Shown here: piece by piece, positions 46,801 to 58,800 of the stretch
How positions within the stretch are numbered: position 1 is the stretch's first letter
How the letters are laid out: each line of letters opens with the position of its first letter
Assembly: GCA_964472545.1 (NCBI GenBank)
Contig: CAYYNP010000013.1
Span: 7,213-71,212 of the forward strand
DNA from: CAYYNP01 sp964472545
GTDB taxonomy: Bacteria > Planctomycetota > Planctomycetia > Pirellulales > Thermoguttaceae
Reading direction: 5' to 3'
DNA: 64,000 bases
Position numbers and translations under genes: made by a program
The notes under the pieces: model-generated
What the model saw: the letters and a program-made list of their open reading frames with translations, nothing else
The model's database searches: none
What the model was told of the DNA's origin: nothing

Positions 46801-49800
46801 ACCGGTGGCCGTGGGGTTCTGCTGGCCGTCCAGTTCGGCGTCGGGCTTGTCTTCGGCGTCGCCCAGCCAGGGGCCGCCGAGCAACACGTGTCGGGCGCCG
46901 TCGCTTGCGACGAGCGTCGGATAGCCCACGCCCTGATCCAACTCCGGCGCGTCGCCAAAGTCCGTTGGCGGTGGCACGATGTGAACCAGATGGTCTTCCA
47001 CCTCGCCGTCGGCGGCCAGGCCGGTCGGGCGCGTCGGGCGCACGGTAGCGACCCGGAAGCGAGCAAACGAATCGCCGGGCACCGCATCGGTCGGTACGCT
47101 GACGTTCAGGGTGTGTGTCCCGTTGGCCACCCAACTGCCCACGACGCGTTCGGCCGTCTCCCACTGGTTATTGCGGTTGAAGTCGATCCAGCCGTAGACG
47201 TAGACGAGACTCGCTGCTCCACTGACCTCGTAGGTCACCTCGACCGTTCGGCCCAAGTAGAGCGTCGGGATCTGCACGCCGTTTTCGTCGTCGTCGTCGG
47301 CCATATTGTCGCCGGTGGCCGTGGCGTTGGGCTGACCGTCCGGCTCGGCGTCGGGTTTGTCTTCTTCGTTGCCCAGCCACGGGCCGCCCAGCAACACGTG
47401 CCGGGCGCCGTCGCTGGCGACAAGCGTCGGATAGCCCACGCCCTGGTCCGGCTCCGGTGCGTCGCCGAAGTCGATCGGCGGCGGCTCGATGTGAACCAGA
47501 TGGTCTTCCACCTCGCCGTCGGCGGCCAGGCCGGTCGGGAGCGTCGGGCGCACGGTAGCGACTCGGAAGCGGGCAAACGAATCGCCGGGCACCGCATCGG
47601 TCGGTACGCTGACGTTCAGGGTGTGTGTCCCGTTGGCCACCCAACTGCCCACGACGCGTTCGGCCGTCTCCCACTGGTTATTGCGGTTGAAGTCGATCCA
47701 GCCGTAGACGTAGACGAGACTCGCTGCTCCACTGACCTCGTAGGTCACCTCGACCGTTCGGCCCAAGTAGAGCGTCGGGATCTGCACGCCGTTTTCGTCG
47801 TCGTCGTCGGCCATATTGTCGCCGGTGGCCGTGGCGTTGGGCTGACCGTCCGGCTCGGCGTCGGGTTTGTCTTCGTCGTTGCCCAGCCACGGGCCGCCCA
47901 GCAATACGTGTCGGGCACCGTCGGCGGCCGATGTTGTCGGATAGCCTGCCCCCACGTCCACTTGAGGCGCGTCGCCGAAGTCCATCGGCGGCGGCACGAT
48001 GTGAACCAGATAGTCCTCCACTTCGCCGTCGTCGGCCTCACCGGTCGGGAGGTCCGGGCGCGCGGTCGCGACCCGGAAGCGGGCGTACGAATCGCCCGGC
48101 TCCGCATCGATCGGTACGTTGACGCTCACGGTATGCGTCCCGTTGGGTACCCAACTGCCCAGGATGCGTTCGGACGACTCCCAGTGGCTGTTGCGGTCGA
48201 AGTCGATCCAGCCATAGACGTAGACGAGGTTCGCCGCCCCGCTGACCTGATAAGTGACGTCCACAGTGCGGCCCAAGTAGAGCGTCGGGATCTGCACGCC
48301 GTTTTCGTCGTCGTCACCGGCCGTGTTGTCGCCGGTGGCCGTGGCGTTGGGCTGGCCGTTCGCCTCTGCGTCGGGTTTGTCTTCGTCGCCACCTAGCCAG
48401 GGACCGCCGAGCAACACGTGCCGAGCGCCGTTGTCGGCCAGCAGTGTGGGATAGCCCACGCCCTCGTCCGGCTGCGGCGCGTCGCCAAAGTCCATCGGCT
48501 GTGGCACGATTGTCACCAGATGGTCCTCTACCTCGCCGTCCTCGGCTGGGCCGGTCGGCCAACTGACGCTGCTCGAGCTAATCCTGAACCGGACGAACGT
48601 GTCGCCAAACTCCGCGTCGGCCGGCACGGTGCGCGTTACGGTGTGCGTTCCGTTCACATAGAAGGTGCTGACAATCCTCTCGGACGCATCCCACTGGCCG
48701 TCGCGGTTGTAGTCGATCCAACCCTTGACATAGGCACTGTTCGTCGCGCCGTTGACCTCGAAAGTCACGTCTATCTGCCGGCCGGCGTAGAGTGTCGTGG
48801 GGATCTGCACGCCGTTCTCGTCGTCGTTGCCGTTATTGTCGTCGCCCAGCGCGGCCGGATCGGGCTGGCCGTCCGGCTCGAAGTCGGGCTTGTCGTTGTC
48901 GTCGCCGAGCCACGGCCCGCCAAAGGCGTGCCGCGCACCGTCGGCCAAAAGCGTGGTGGGATAGCCCAGCGCGCCGGCAATCGTCGGGGCGTCGCCGAAG
49001 TCCCACACTTCGCCCGCCGGCTCGATCTCGACCAGGTAGTCTTCCACTTCGCCGTCGGCCGCCGGGCCGGTCGGGTCGAGCCCGCCGCGGGTGCTAATGC
49101 GGAATCGGGCGAACGTTGCGCCAAGCACCGAGTTCGGCGGCGCGGTGACCGGGATGTTGTGTGTCCCGCCCGGCAGGTATCCGGCGAAAACCTGCTCGGC
49201 GGCATCCCATTGGCGGTTGCCGTCGAAGTCGATCCAGGCCTCGACCACGCCGCCGGTGGCATAGGCGTCGGTACCTTCGTTGACCTCGACGGTAATCTGT
49301 GCCGGCTGTCCCGGCAGCAGGACCGGGATCTGCACGCCGTCTTCGTCGTCGTTGCCGTCGTTGTCGTCGCCCAACGCGGAAGCTTCCGGCTGGCCGTTCG
49401 GATCGGCGTCGGGACGGCCGCGGTCGTCGCCCAGCCAAGGGCCGGCGATGCGGTGTCGGGCACCGTCGCTGGCCAGCAACGTGGGATAGCGGGCGGCGGC
49501 CGTGGCCAGTTCCGGCGCGTCGCCGAAGTCGAGCTTGTCTTCGATCTGCGGCGTGGTGGTCAACACGAAGGCCATGTCCCACGACTCTTCCCGCGTGGGC
49601 CAGTAGATCGGCTCGCCCGTGCGATAGACGCCCCGGGGAACGACCAGAGTCGTATCGATCGAACCATCGGCCGGGGTGAACGTCTGGCCGCCGTCGACGC
49701 TCAACTCGGTGAAGATGTCGAAGAAGCTGTCGACCTGGAATTGGCCACCGCCGCCTTCGCTGATCAGACCGCCCAGCGACGGCCGGCTGGGATCCAGACG

Positions 49801-52800
49801 GAGGACCAGGCCTTGCGGCAGGTCGCCGGAGAGACTCATTGAGACGATCTCGGTGTCGAACGTACGGGTATTGCCACCCGGCTCGGTGATGTCGGTGATA
49901 TCGACATCGACTTCGACGAAGATGTTGAAGAACGATTCGGCTGGGAACGAAGCGTCGCCCGATGGCAGGCCGATCTCGACAAAGACGTCGAAGAACGAAT
50001 CGATACGGGCTGTCCCTCCCAGACCCGGCAGCACGGCCGGATCGCCCTGAGCGCTGGGGGCCATCCGCAGGCTGACGATCTCGACGCCGGTGCCCGGGAA
50101 GGCAACCGGGCCGGTCGAGTGATACTCGGCATCGGGAACCGGGAACGTGTCGCTGGGCGTCACCACCGTGGCGGTCGGATCGAGCGTGGGGTCGACCGGA
50201 CGGAAGATCCGCACGGCGTCGTCGGGCGCCGGGGAGTTGGGGTCGCGCGGCCGCGTCTTCCAGCCGAACGGATACTGCGGTTCCGTCCCGTCGGCGTAGA
50301 CCGCCGCGATACTCACCCAGTAGATGTTCTCCTCACCCTTCTGATGGAACCACTCGTCTTGCGGCAGCAGATGCTCGAAGAGGAAGGTCGCCTCCATCGG
50401 GGCCTGCGGATTGCGCGGATCGAAGTCCCAGCCGACGAACTTCCAAGGCACGTCCGTGGCGGTGGCCTCCCAGATCAGGCGGCCGGGATGACTGAAGGAG
50501 TCGACCGTGGTGTCGGCCGGCACGTCGGTCCAGATGCCGAGGTGGAACGCTTCGGGCATCTCCGGCGGGTCGGGCTGCTCCCAACCGACGAACGAGCCCC
50601 ACCAGTGGACGTCGGTCACCGGATCGGGCGTGATGCAAAGCCAATCGTCGGCCACGATCTGTTCGCTGCCGTAAACCGTCGGCTCGTCCCAGCCGTAGAA
50701 GACGTTGTCGCCCTCGTGCAACTTCGGCGGCTGTTCCCATTTCGGTATCGACAGCGGCACCACGTGGATCGTAACCGTGGTCTCGGCCGAGTCGTCCTCG
50801 CCGTCGTTGGCCACGTAGGTGAAACTGTCGGTGCCCTCGAAGCCGGGATTCGGCGTGTAGACGAAGGAGCTATCTGCGTTGAGCGTGAGCGTTCCGTCCG
50901 ACGGGTCGGAGGTCTTAGCGGCCGTGAGTAACTGCAAGCCTGTGTCGGCGTCGTAATCGTTGTCCAACACGTCGATCAGGTTGTCGACGCTGTCGACGAG
51001 CACCTTTACATCGTCGGGATAGGCCTCCGGCGGGTCGTTCACCGGATTGATCGTCACGGTTACCGTGGCCGAGTCGGTCGCGCCGGCGGCGTCGACCAGG
51101 TAGTAGGTGAACGTATCAATCCCCGAAACCTCGCCCGAGGGCGTGTACTGCACCACGCCGTCGACCAGATCCACCGTGCCGTGCGTGGCCACGCCGACGC
51201 TGTCGACCTTCAGCGGAGCCTCGCCGGTGTCGTTGTCCAGGACGGGAATCACCACGTTCACGTCGCCCTCGTTGGCCGTTGCCGTATCGTCCACTGCGTC
51301 GGCCGTGCCCTCGTCGGCAGTGATCGGCACTGCCACCTTCAGGTCCGAAACGGTCGAGCCGTCGTACGCCCGCACGGTGAACGGGTAGACCGTGTTGCCC
51401 GCGCCGTTCTCCCCCTCCTCGGCAACCCCGGCCAACGGAGCGTTCCACACCAGGCGGTCGCCCGGGTGAACGGTCGTCTCGCCGGGGATCACCGGCTGGC
51501 CGTCGAGCGACAAATCGCCGTAATCGACCGACTCGATACGGAAGCCGATCATCGCATCGTCGGGGTCCCAGGCCAGGCCGGCGGCCACCATCCGGTCGAA
51601 CTCGATAATCACCTCTTCCCACGGCAGGCGGATTCTCATTTCCCGGAATCGCTCGATCTGCGGCAGGCCGTTATCGTCGTCGTAGAAGATCGGGAAGTTC
51701 GTGGTGGTGGCCTCCCACGGGTGCTCGCGAGAATCGGCCGCCGTTCCGCCGGGGCCTTCGCCGTCGTCGGCGTAGCCGTCGTGGGTGTAGGCGTAGCGGT
51801 AGACGTCGTGGGAGTTGTCGTGGTTCTTGAGCCCCTCGATATACGCGGCGGCAAAACCGTCGCCCCAACTGTTCTCGTAGTGGTTGGTCGCCGCGGAGCC
51901 GTGCTGGGTGGCGGCCAGCGGCAGCAGGTTGTCGAGCATGCCGCCAGCGTAGCACTGGGTAAACACGAACGTATGGTGGCCGGCGTCGACGTCGTCGAGC
52001 CAATCGGCCAAATCTTCGTCGGTGATGCTGTCGCCCCAACCGCTGAGAACTTCTTCGCCGGTGGTTCCCGACATGCCGTACGATCCGCCGCCGTGGTCGA
52101 ACGACCAGAAGAAGAAGTGGTCGTTGGCGTCGATGCGATTGGCCACGGTAGTGGTCAGCGTGGTTTCCAGATTCGGCCCGGTGCCCGAGAGTACGTGGGT
52201 GGCGTACGACATGTCGGAGTTGATCGTACCGCCCGACGTGGTCAAGTCGGCGGCCGCGTCGGTGCCGTCGGCGTAGAGCACGTAGATGTTGTTGTCGGGC
52301 ACGTCGTGGACGTCGGTCAGGGTCTCGTACAACTCTTTGACGTTGTCGTAGTACCGCGTGTAGTTCTTGGCCGTGCGGATGCCGCCGGCGAAGATCACGG
52401 CGTAGTTCTCGCTGTCGTCGGGCAGCAGGAATTCCAGGTTGTAATCGGGGTTGACCGCCATGTCGTGGCCGTACATCCGCACGTAATAGCTTTCGCCGCC
52501 GATCGTCGGCAGAACGATCCGTTCGAGGTCGGTAATCGAATTCGAGCTTCCCAGCAAGTTACCGTCGGCGTCGTAGAGTTCCATTTCGAGGTTGCCGGCC
52601 GCGTGGCTGAACCCGGCGTTGACGGTGAGCGTGCCGTCGCTCAGCGCGTTCCACTCGAACCAGTCCTCTTCGCCGGGTTGGTGCAGCCCCAGGCCGGTGC
52701 GGGTCTGGTTGAAGTAGCCCAGGCCGATCGCCGTGGACAGCGTGTCGTTGGGCTCGAAGTGGTCGATCGTGATGTTCGGCCGGATCGCGACCGGGTGGTC

Positions 52801-55800
52801 TTCCACCTCGCCGTCGTCGGCCGCCCCGGTCGGCAGCAGGCCGCCGGCGCTGCTGATCCGCACCCGGGCGAACGTGCCTTCGAGCGTGGCGTCGGCCGGC
52901 ACGTTGAACGAGATCGGGTGGATACCGTTGGGCAGGAAACTGCCGTGGATTTGCTCGGACGGTTGCCAGTTCACGTCGCGGTCGAAGTCGATCCAGGCGT
53001 CGACGTACCCCCCGCCGCCGCTGACCTCGACCATGATCGTGCCCGGGCGTCCGGCCACCAACGTGGGAATCTGCACGCCGTCTTCGTCGTCGTTGCCGTC
53101 GCCGTCGTCGCCCTTGGCCGCCGCCTCGGGCTGGCCGTCGGTCTCCAGGTCGGGCTGGTCGTCGTCGCCGCCAAGCCAGGGCCCGCCCGGCGCGTGTCGG
53201 GCACCGTCCAGCGCCAGCGTCGTCGGGTAGCCGACCACCACGAGGTGTTCCGGCGCGTCGCCGAAATCCAATTCCTCGACCGCCTCGCCGATCTGCACCA
53301 AGTGGTCTTCCACCTCGCCGTCGTCGGCCGGGCCGGTTGGAATGGACACGCCCTGCGTACTGATCCGGAACCGTGCGAACGATTCCCCCAGCACGGCGTC
53401 GGTCGGCACCGAAATGTTCCTCGTGTGGGTGCCGTTAACGTAAAACTGGCTCACGACCCGTTCGGAGGTTTCCCACTTGCGGTTGCCGTTGAAATCGATC
53501 CACCCGTAGACGTAGGCGCCGGCGCCCGGACCGCTGACCGTGAGCGTAACGTCGGCCGACTCGCCCGGCACCAGTGGCGAGATCACCACGCCGTCTTCGT
53601 CGTCGTTGCCGTCGGCGTCGTCGCCGGTGGCGGTCGCATTCGGCTGACCGTTGGGGTCCGCGTCGGGCTGATCGTTGTCGTCGCCCAGCCACGGGCCGCC
53701 GAGCAACACGTGTCGGGCGCCGTCGTCGGCCGCCAGGGTTGCGTAGCCCGCCCCCTCGTCCATCACCGGCGCGTCGCCAAAGTCCATCGGCGGCACCTGG
53801 ATCTTCACCAGATAGTCTTCCACTTCGCCGTCGTCTGCCAGACCGATCGGAGTGGCTATGCCTTGCGTGCTGATCCGGAACCGCGCATACGAATCGCCCG
53901 GTACTGCATCGGCCGGCACCGAGACACTCGTTGTGCGGGTGCCGTTGACGTGAAAGCCGTTCACGACGCGTTCGGACGCGTCCCACTGCCGATCGCCGTT
54001 GAAGTCGATCCAGCCGTAGACGTAGGCGCCGCCGTTCGGCCCGCTGACTTCATAGGTCACATCGACCGTACGGCCCGTGTAGAGCGTGGGAATCTGCACG
54101 CCGTTTTCGTCATCCTGGTCCTTGACGTCGTCCCCGGTGGCCGTGTTGTTCGGCTGGCCGTTCGGCTCGGCGTCGGGCCGGTCCTCGGCGTCGCCCAGCC
54201 ACGGCCCGCCCAGCAGCACGTGCCGGGCGCCGTCGGCGGCCAGCGTCGTCGGGTAGCCCACGCCTTGGTCCAACTCCGGCGCGTCGCCAAAGTCCATCGG
54301 CGGCACCTGGATCTTCACCAGATAGTCTTCCACTTCGCCGTCGTCTGCCAGACCGATCGGAGTGGCTATGCCTTGCGTGCTGATCCGGAACCGCGCATAC
54401 GAATCGCCCGGTACTGCATCGGCCGGCACCGAGACACTCGTTGTGCGGGTGCCGTTGACGTGAAAGCCGTTCACGACGCGTTCGGACGCGTCCCACTGCC
54501 GATCGCCGTTGAAGTCGATCCAGCCGTAGACGTAGGCGCCGCCGTTCGGCCCGCTGACTTCATAGGTCACATCGACCGTACGGCCCGTGTAGAGCGTGGG
54601 AATCTGCACGCCGTTTTCGTCATCCTGGTCCTTGACGTCGTCCCCGGTGGCCGTGTTGTTCGGCTGGCCGTTCGGCTCGGCGTCGGGCCGGTCCTCGGCG
54701 TCGCCCAGCCACGGCCCGCCCAGCAGCACGTGCCGGGCGCCGTCGGCGGCCAGCGTCGTCGGGTAGCCCACGCCTTGGTCCAACTCCGGCGCGTCGCCAA
54801 AGTCCATCGGGGGCGTCATGATCTCGACCAGGTAGTCCTCCACCTCGCCGTCGTCGGCCAGGCCGGTCGGGCTGGCTATGCCTTGCGTACTGATCCGGAA
54901 CCGCGCATACGAATCACCCGGTACTGCATCGGCGGGTACGTTGACGCTCAACGTGTATGTCCCGTCGACGCGCCAACCGGTTACGACGCGTTCGGACAAT
55001 TCCCACTGGTCGTCGCGGTTGAAGTCGATCCAGCCGGCGACGTAGGCAAGGCTCGACGCTCCGCTGACCTCATAGGTGACGTCCACGCTCCGGCCGGTGT
55101 AGAGCGTCGGGAACTGCACGCCGTCTTCGTCGTCGTTGCCGTTGGCGTCGTCACCCATCGCGGCCGCATCGGGTTGGCCGTCCGGTTCACCGTCGGGCTT
55201 GTCTTCGTCGTCGCCGAACCACGGCCCGCCGAGCAGCACGTGCCGGGCGCCGTCGCTTCCCAGCAGGGTCGGATAACCCACGCCTTGGTCCGGCTCCGGC
55301 GCGTCGCCGAAGTCCATCGGCGGTTGTACGATTCTCACCAGATGGTCTTCCACCTCGCCGTCGTCGGCCAGACCGGTCGGGCTGGCTATGCCTTGCGTAC
55401 TGATCCGGAACCGCGCATACGAATCACCCGGTACTGCATCGGCGGGTACGTTGACGCTCAACGTGTATGTCCCGTCGACGCGCCAACCGGTTACGACGCG
55501 TTCGGACAATTCCCACTGGTCGTCGCGGTTGAAGTCGATCCAGCCGGCGACGTAGGCAAGGCTCGACGCTCCGCTGACCTCATAGGTGACGTCCACGCTC
55601 CGGCCGGTGTAGAGCGTCGGGAACTGCACGCCGTCTTCGTCGTCGTTGCCGTTGGCGTCGTCGCCGGTGGCGTCGCCTGTCGGTTGTCCGTCGGGTTCCA
55701 GGTCCGGCTGATCGTCAGAGCCGCCGAGCCACGGCCCGCCTTGCGCGTGCCGGGCACCGTCGCTGCTTAGAAGCGTCGGGTATCCGACCACCAACTGCGA

Positions 55801-58800
55801 CTCCGGTGCGTCGCCGAAATCCAACTCGTCGACTTCCTCGGGCTGCGGAATGTAGATCGTCCGCTCGATAACGTGGCCCGTGAAGTTGCCGTCCGCGTCG
55901 AGCAGCCGGATCGTTGCCGGGTCTTCGTACGTCTCGCCCACGTCGGCCGGTTTTTGCGTGATCGTGCCTTCCAGGTGCAGCGGGCGTTCGGGATACATCA
56001 GCGTTCCGTCGACGTCGATCTCGACGAAGACGTCGAAGAAGCTGTCGGCCGTGTACGGCGCGCCGGTGGCGATCCTAAACGGGGCCAGGTCCAGCGTGCC
56101 CGGCGTGTCGTTGAGGGTTTCCTCGATTTCGCCCAGCGAGAGGTTGTCTTGAACCAACCGCACCGCCACGTTGCCGAGCACGGGGCTGCTTCCGGTCAAT
56201 TCCATTTGGACCATCTCCGTGGGAACCTGATCCAGCCCGTCGCTGTCCGAATCGCCGGTTTGGCCTTGATTGCCGACGATCACTTCCCACGTCGAAGGCC
56301 CAGCCATCCGAAGCGTCTCGGCCGCGCCGGTGGCCAGCCTCACGTCGACCAGAATCTCGGACGACTCGAACACATCGACCTCCAGCCCGGGGATGACCCG
56401 CACGACGTAGTCTTCCACCTCACCGTCGCGCGCCGGCCCGTCGAACGACAGGCCGTCCTGCGTGCTCACGCGGAATCGGGCGTACGTCGGCCCCGGCTTG
56501 GCCCAGTCGGGGACGGCAAACGGCCAGTCGACGGTGATTGATGGGATCAAGTCGTCCTGGAAGATCTGTTCGCCCGGCGTGGTCCAGGCGCCGTCGCCGT
56601 CGAAGTCGATCCATGCACTGAGCAAGCCGTCGGCCGGTGACGAACTCATATCGATCGTCGCCCGGCCGGTCGTGCCGGGGATCAGCCGCGTGGTAAACGT
56701 TACGCCGTCTTCGTCGGGCATGCCGTTGAAGTCGTCGCCGAGGGCCGCCGGGTCGGGCTGGCCGTCGGGGTCGGGATCGATCATCGACCCCAAGATCGGC
56801 CCGCCGCCTGTGATGGTGTGACGCGCGCCGTTGCTGGCCAACAGCGTGGGATACGTGGGGTCTGGGGCGTCGCCGAAGTCCAACTCCGCCACTACCACTT
56901 CCTCGATCTTGACCTGATAGTCCTCCACCTCGCCGTTGTGGGCCGGCCCGTCGAACGCAAGCCCGCCGTTGGCGCTGAAGCGGAAGCGGGCGTAGGTGTC
57001 GCCGGCCGCGGCCGTGCTCGGCACGTTGAACGAAAGCGTGTTGTCGCCGGCCACCAGTGCCTCGTTGGCGTAGATCTGATCGCCCGCGTCGCTCCAATTG
57101 TTGTTGCCGCCGAAGTCGATCCAGGCGTCCAGCATCCCTCCTACCGAGGCGTTGACCACGATCGTGGCCGCCTGGCCGGGTGTCAGCGGCGTGCTGAAGG
57201 TCACGCCGTCCTCGTCGTCGTTGCCGTCGTCGTCGTCGCCCAGCGCGCCGACGGTCGGCTGGCCGTCGGCCTCCGCATCAATGCTGTTGTTGCTGCTGCC
57301 GAGGTGGAAGTTGGGTACGATCACGTGCCGCGCGCCGTCGTTTGCCAGCAAGGTCGGATAGCCCGGCGCCGTTGGCGAGTCCGGCGCATCGCCGAAGTCG
57401 TAATCCAACACGAGTTCGTGGTTGCCGAAGTCGATGTGCTCAACCGTCTGCCCGGGGGAAACGGTCACTCGGTGAACTCCAGTCGGTCCGGTATGGCGGC
57501 GGAGAACTGCCAGCGCGTTGCCATCGTAGCCGAATGCGTATACGTGTTGACCCGATGGAATCACCAGGCTCATCCCAATGCCATCCAACCCGTCCGTACC
57601 GTCCTGACCGTTCTTGAACTGCGAGAGAAAGGTCAATTCACCGGTACTGACGTCCCGGAGGAACACGGCGATCGCGTCGTCGTGCCAACCTGGAACGTAG
57701 ACGTTACTGCCGTCAGGACTCACAATTGCCGCCCCAGCCCCGTCCAATCCGTCCACACCGTCTTGACCGTCTCTAACCGCTTGTACAAAGGCCAACTCAC
57801 CCGTTACCGCGTCGCGGCTGAACACGGCAACTGCATCGTCCTCCATCCCAGCTACGTAGACGTGACGACCGTCAGGACTTACGGTTACATATTGTGCTCC
57901 GATTAGGCCTTCGACGCCATTCTGCCCCTCCCTCTCCGTCTCCACGAATGTCAATTCACCGCTGAGCGCGACGCGCTCAAATACGGTCACGGCGTGGTCG
58001 GCGTACGAATTCACATAAGCGTGGCTGCCATCCGGACTCACGGCGATAATGCTGGGAGTTCTCAATACTTCTTGCTCTCCCACGAAAGTCAATTCACCAC
58101 TGGCGGCGTCGCGGCTGAACGCGGCCACCGTGCTGCCGACCCGGCCCGTGACATAAACGTGGCTGCCGTCCGGGCTCAGCGAGACCATGTACGCTCCCAA
58201 CAACCCCTCCACCCCATCCTGGCCATCCTGAAGTACTTGGACCAAAGTCAACTCGCCGCTAACACTATCGCGGTCGAATACGGCTACCTCATTCCTCGAG
58301 TAACTTGTCGAGTAAGCGTGCCTGCCATCAGGGGAAATCACCACACACGTAGCGTGGGACCATCCTTGACCATCGTCGAGTACGCCGAGAAACGTCAATT
58401 CGCCGGTAACGACATCGCGGCGAAACGTCAAAGCGCTATCTCCGCTTACATAAACGTGATCACCATCCGGGCTAACCGTCACAGAGTGAGGAAACCGTAA
58501 TCCAATGACGCCGTCCTGGCCGTCCCTGAGTTCTTGCACGAGAGTCAATTCGCCCGTTCCCGGAGGGAACGTCTGTTCGAATCCCACGGGGACGACTTCC
58601 GCCACAACATACTCCCCGGCGTCCAAATCCGTGAACTGATAGGTTCCCCTCTCATCCAGGTCAATTGTGGCAGGATCGTCCTCGCGAGTGACAGTGCTTG
58701 GCTCGCCCGTATCGAGCACGCCGTTTTCATTCAAGTCCAAGAACACGGTCACGCCACCCAACCCCGGTTCGTCCGCGTCCCAAGCCCCGTCGCCGTCCAG

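Noticed and set aside
51181..55770. A 1529-codon open frame on the plus strand, antisense to the giant gene
   Set aside because: It mirrors the GEVED repeats of the minus strand in register. Its products are repetitive Val/Arg/Gly-rich sequence with no family likeness, as expected from antisense reading of GC-rich, codon-biased repeats.
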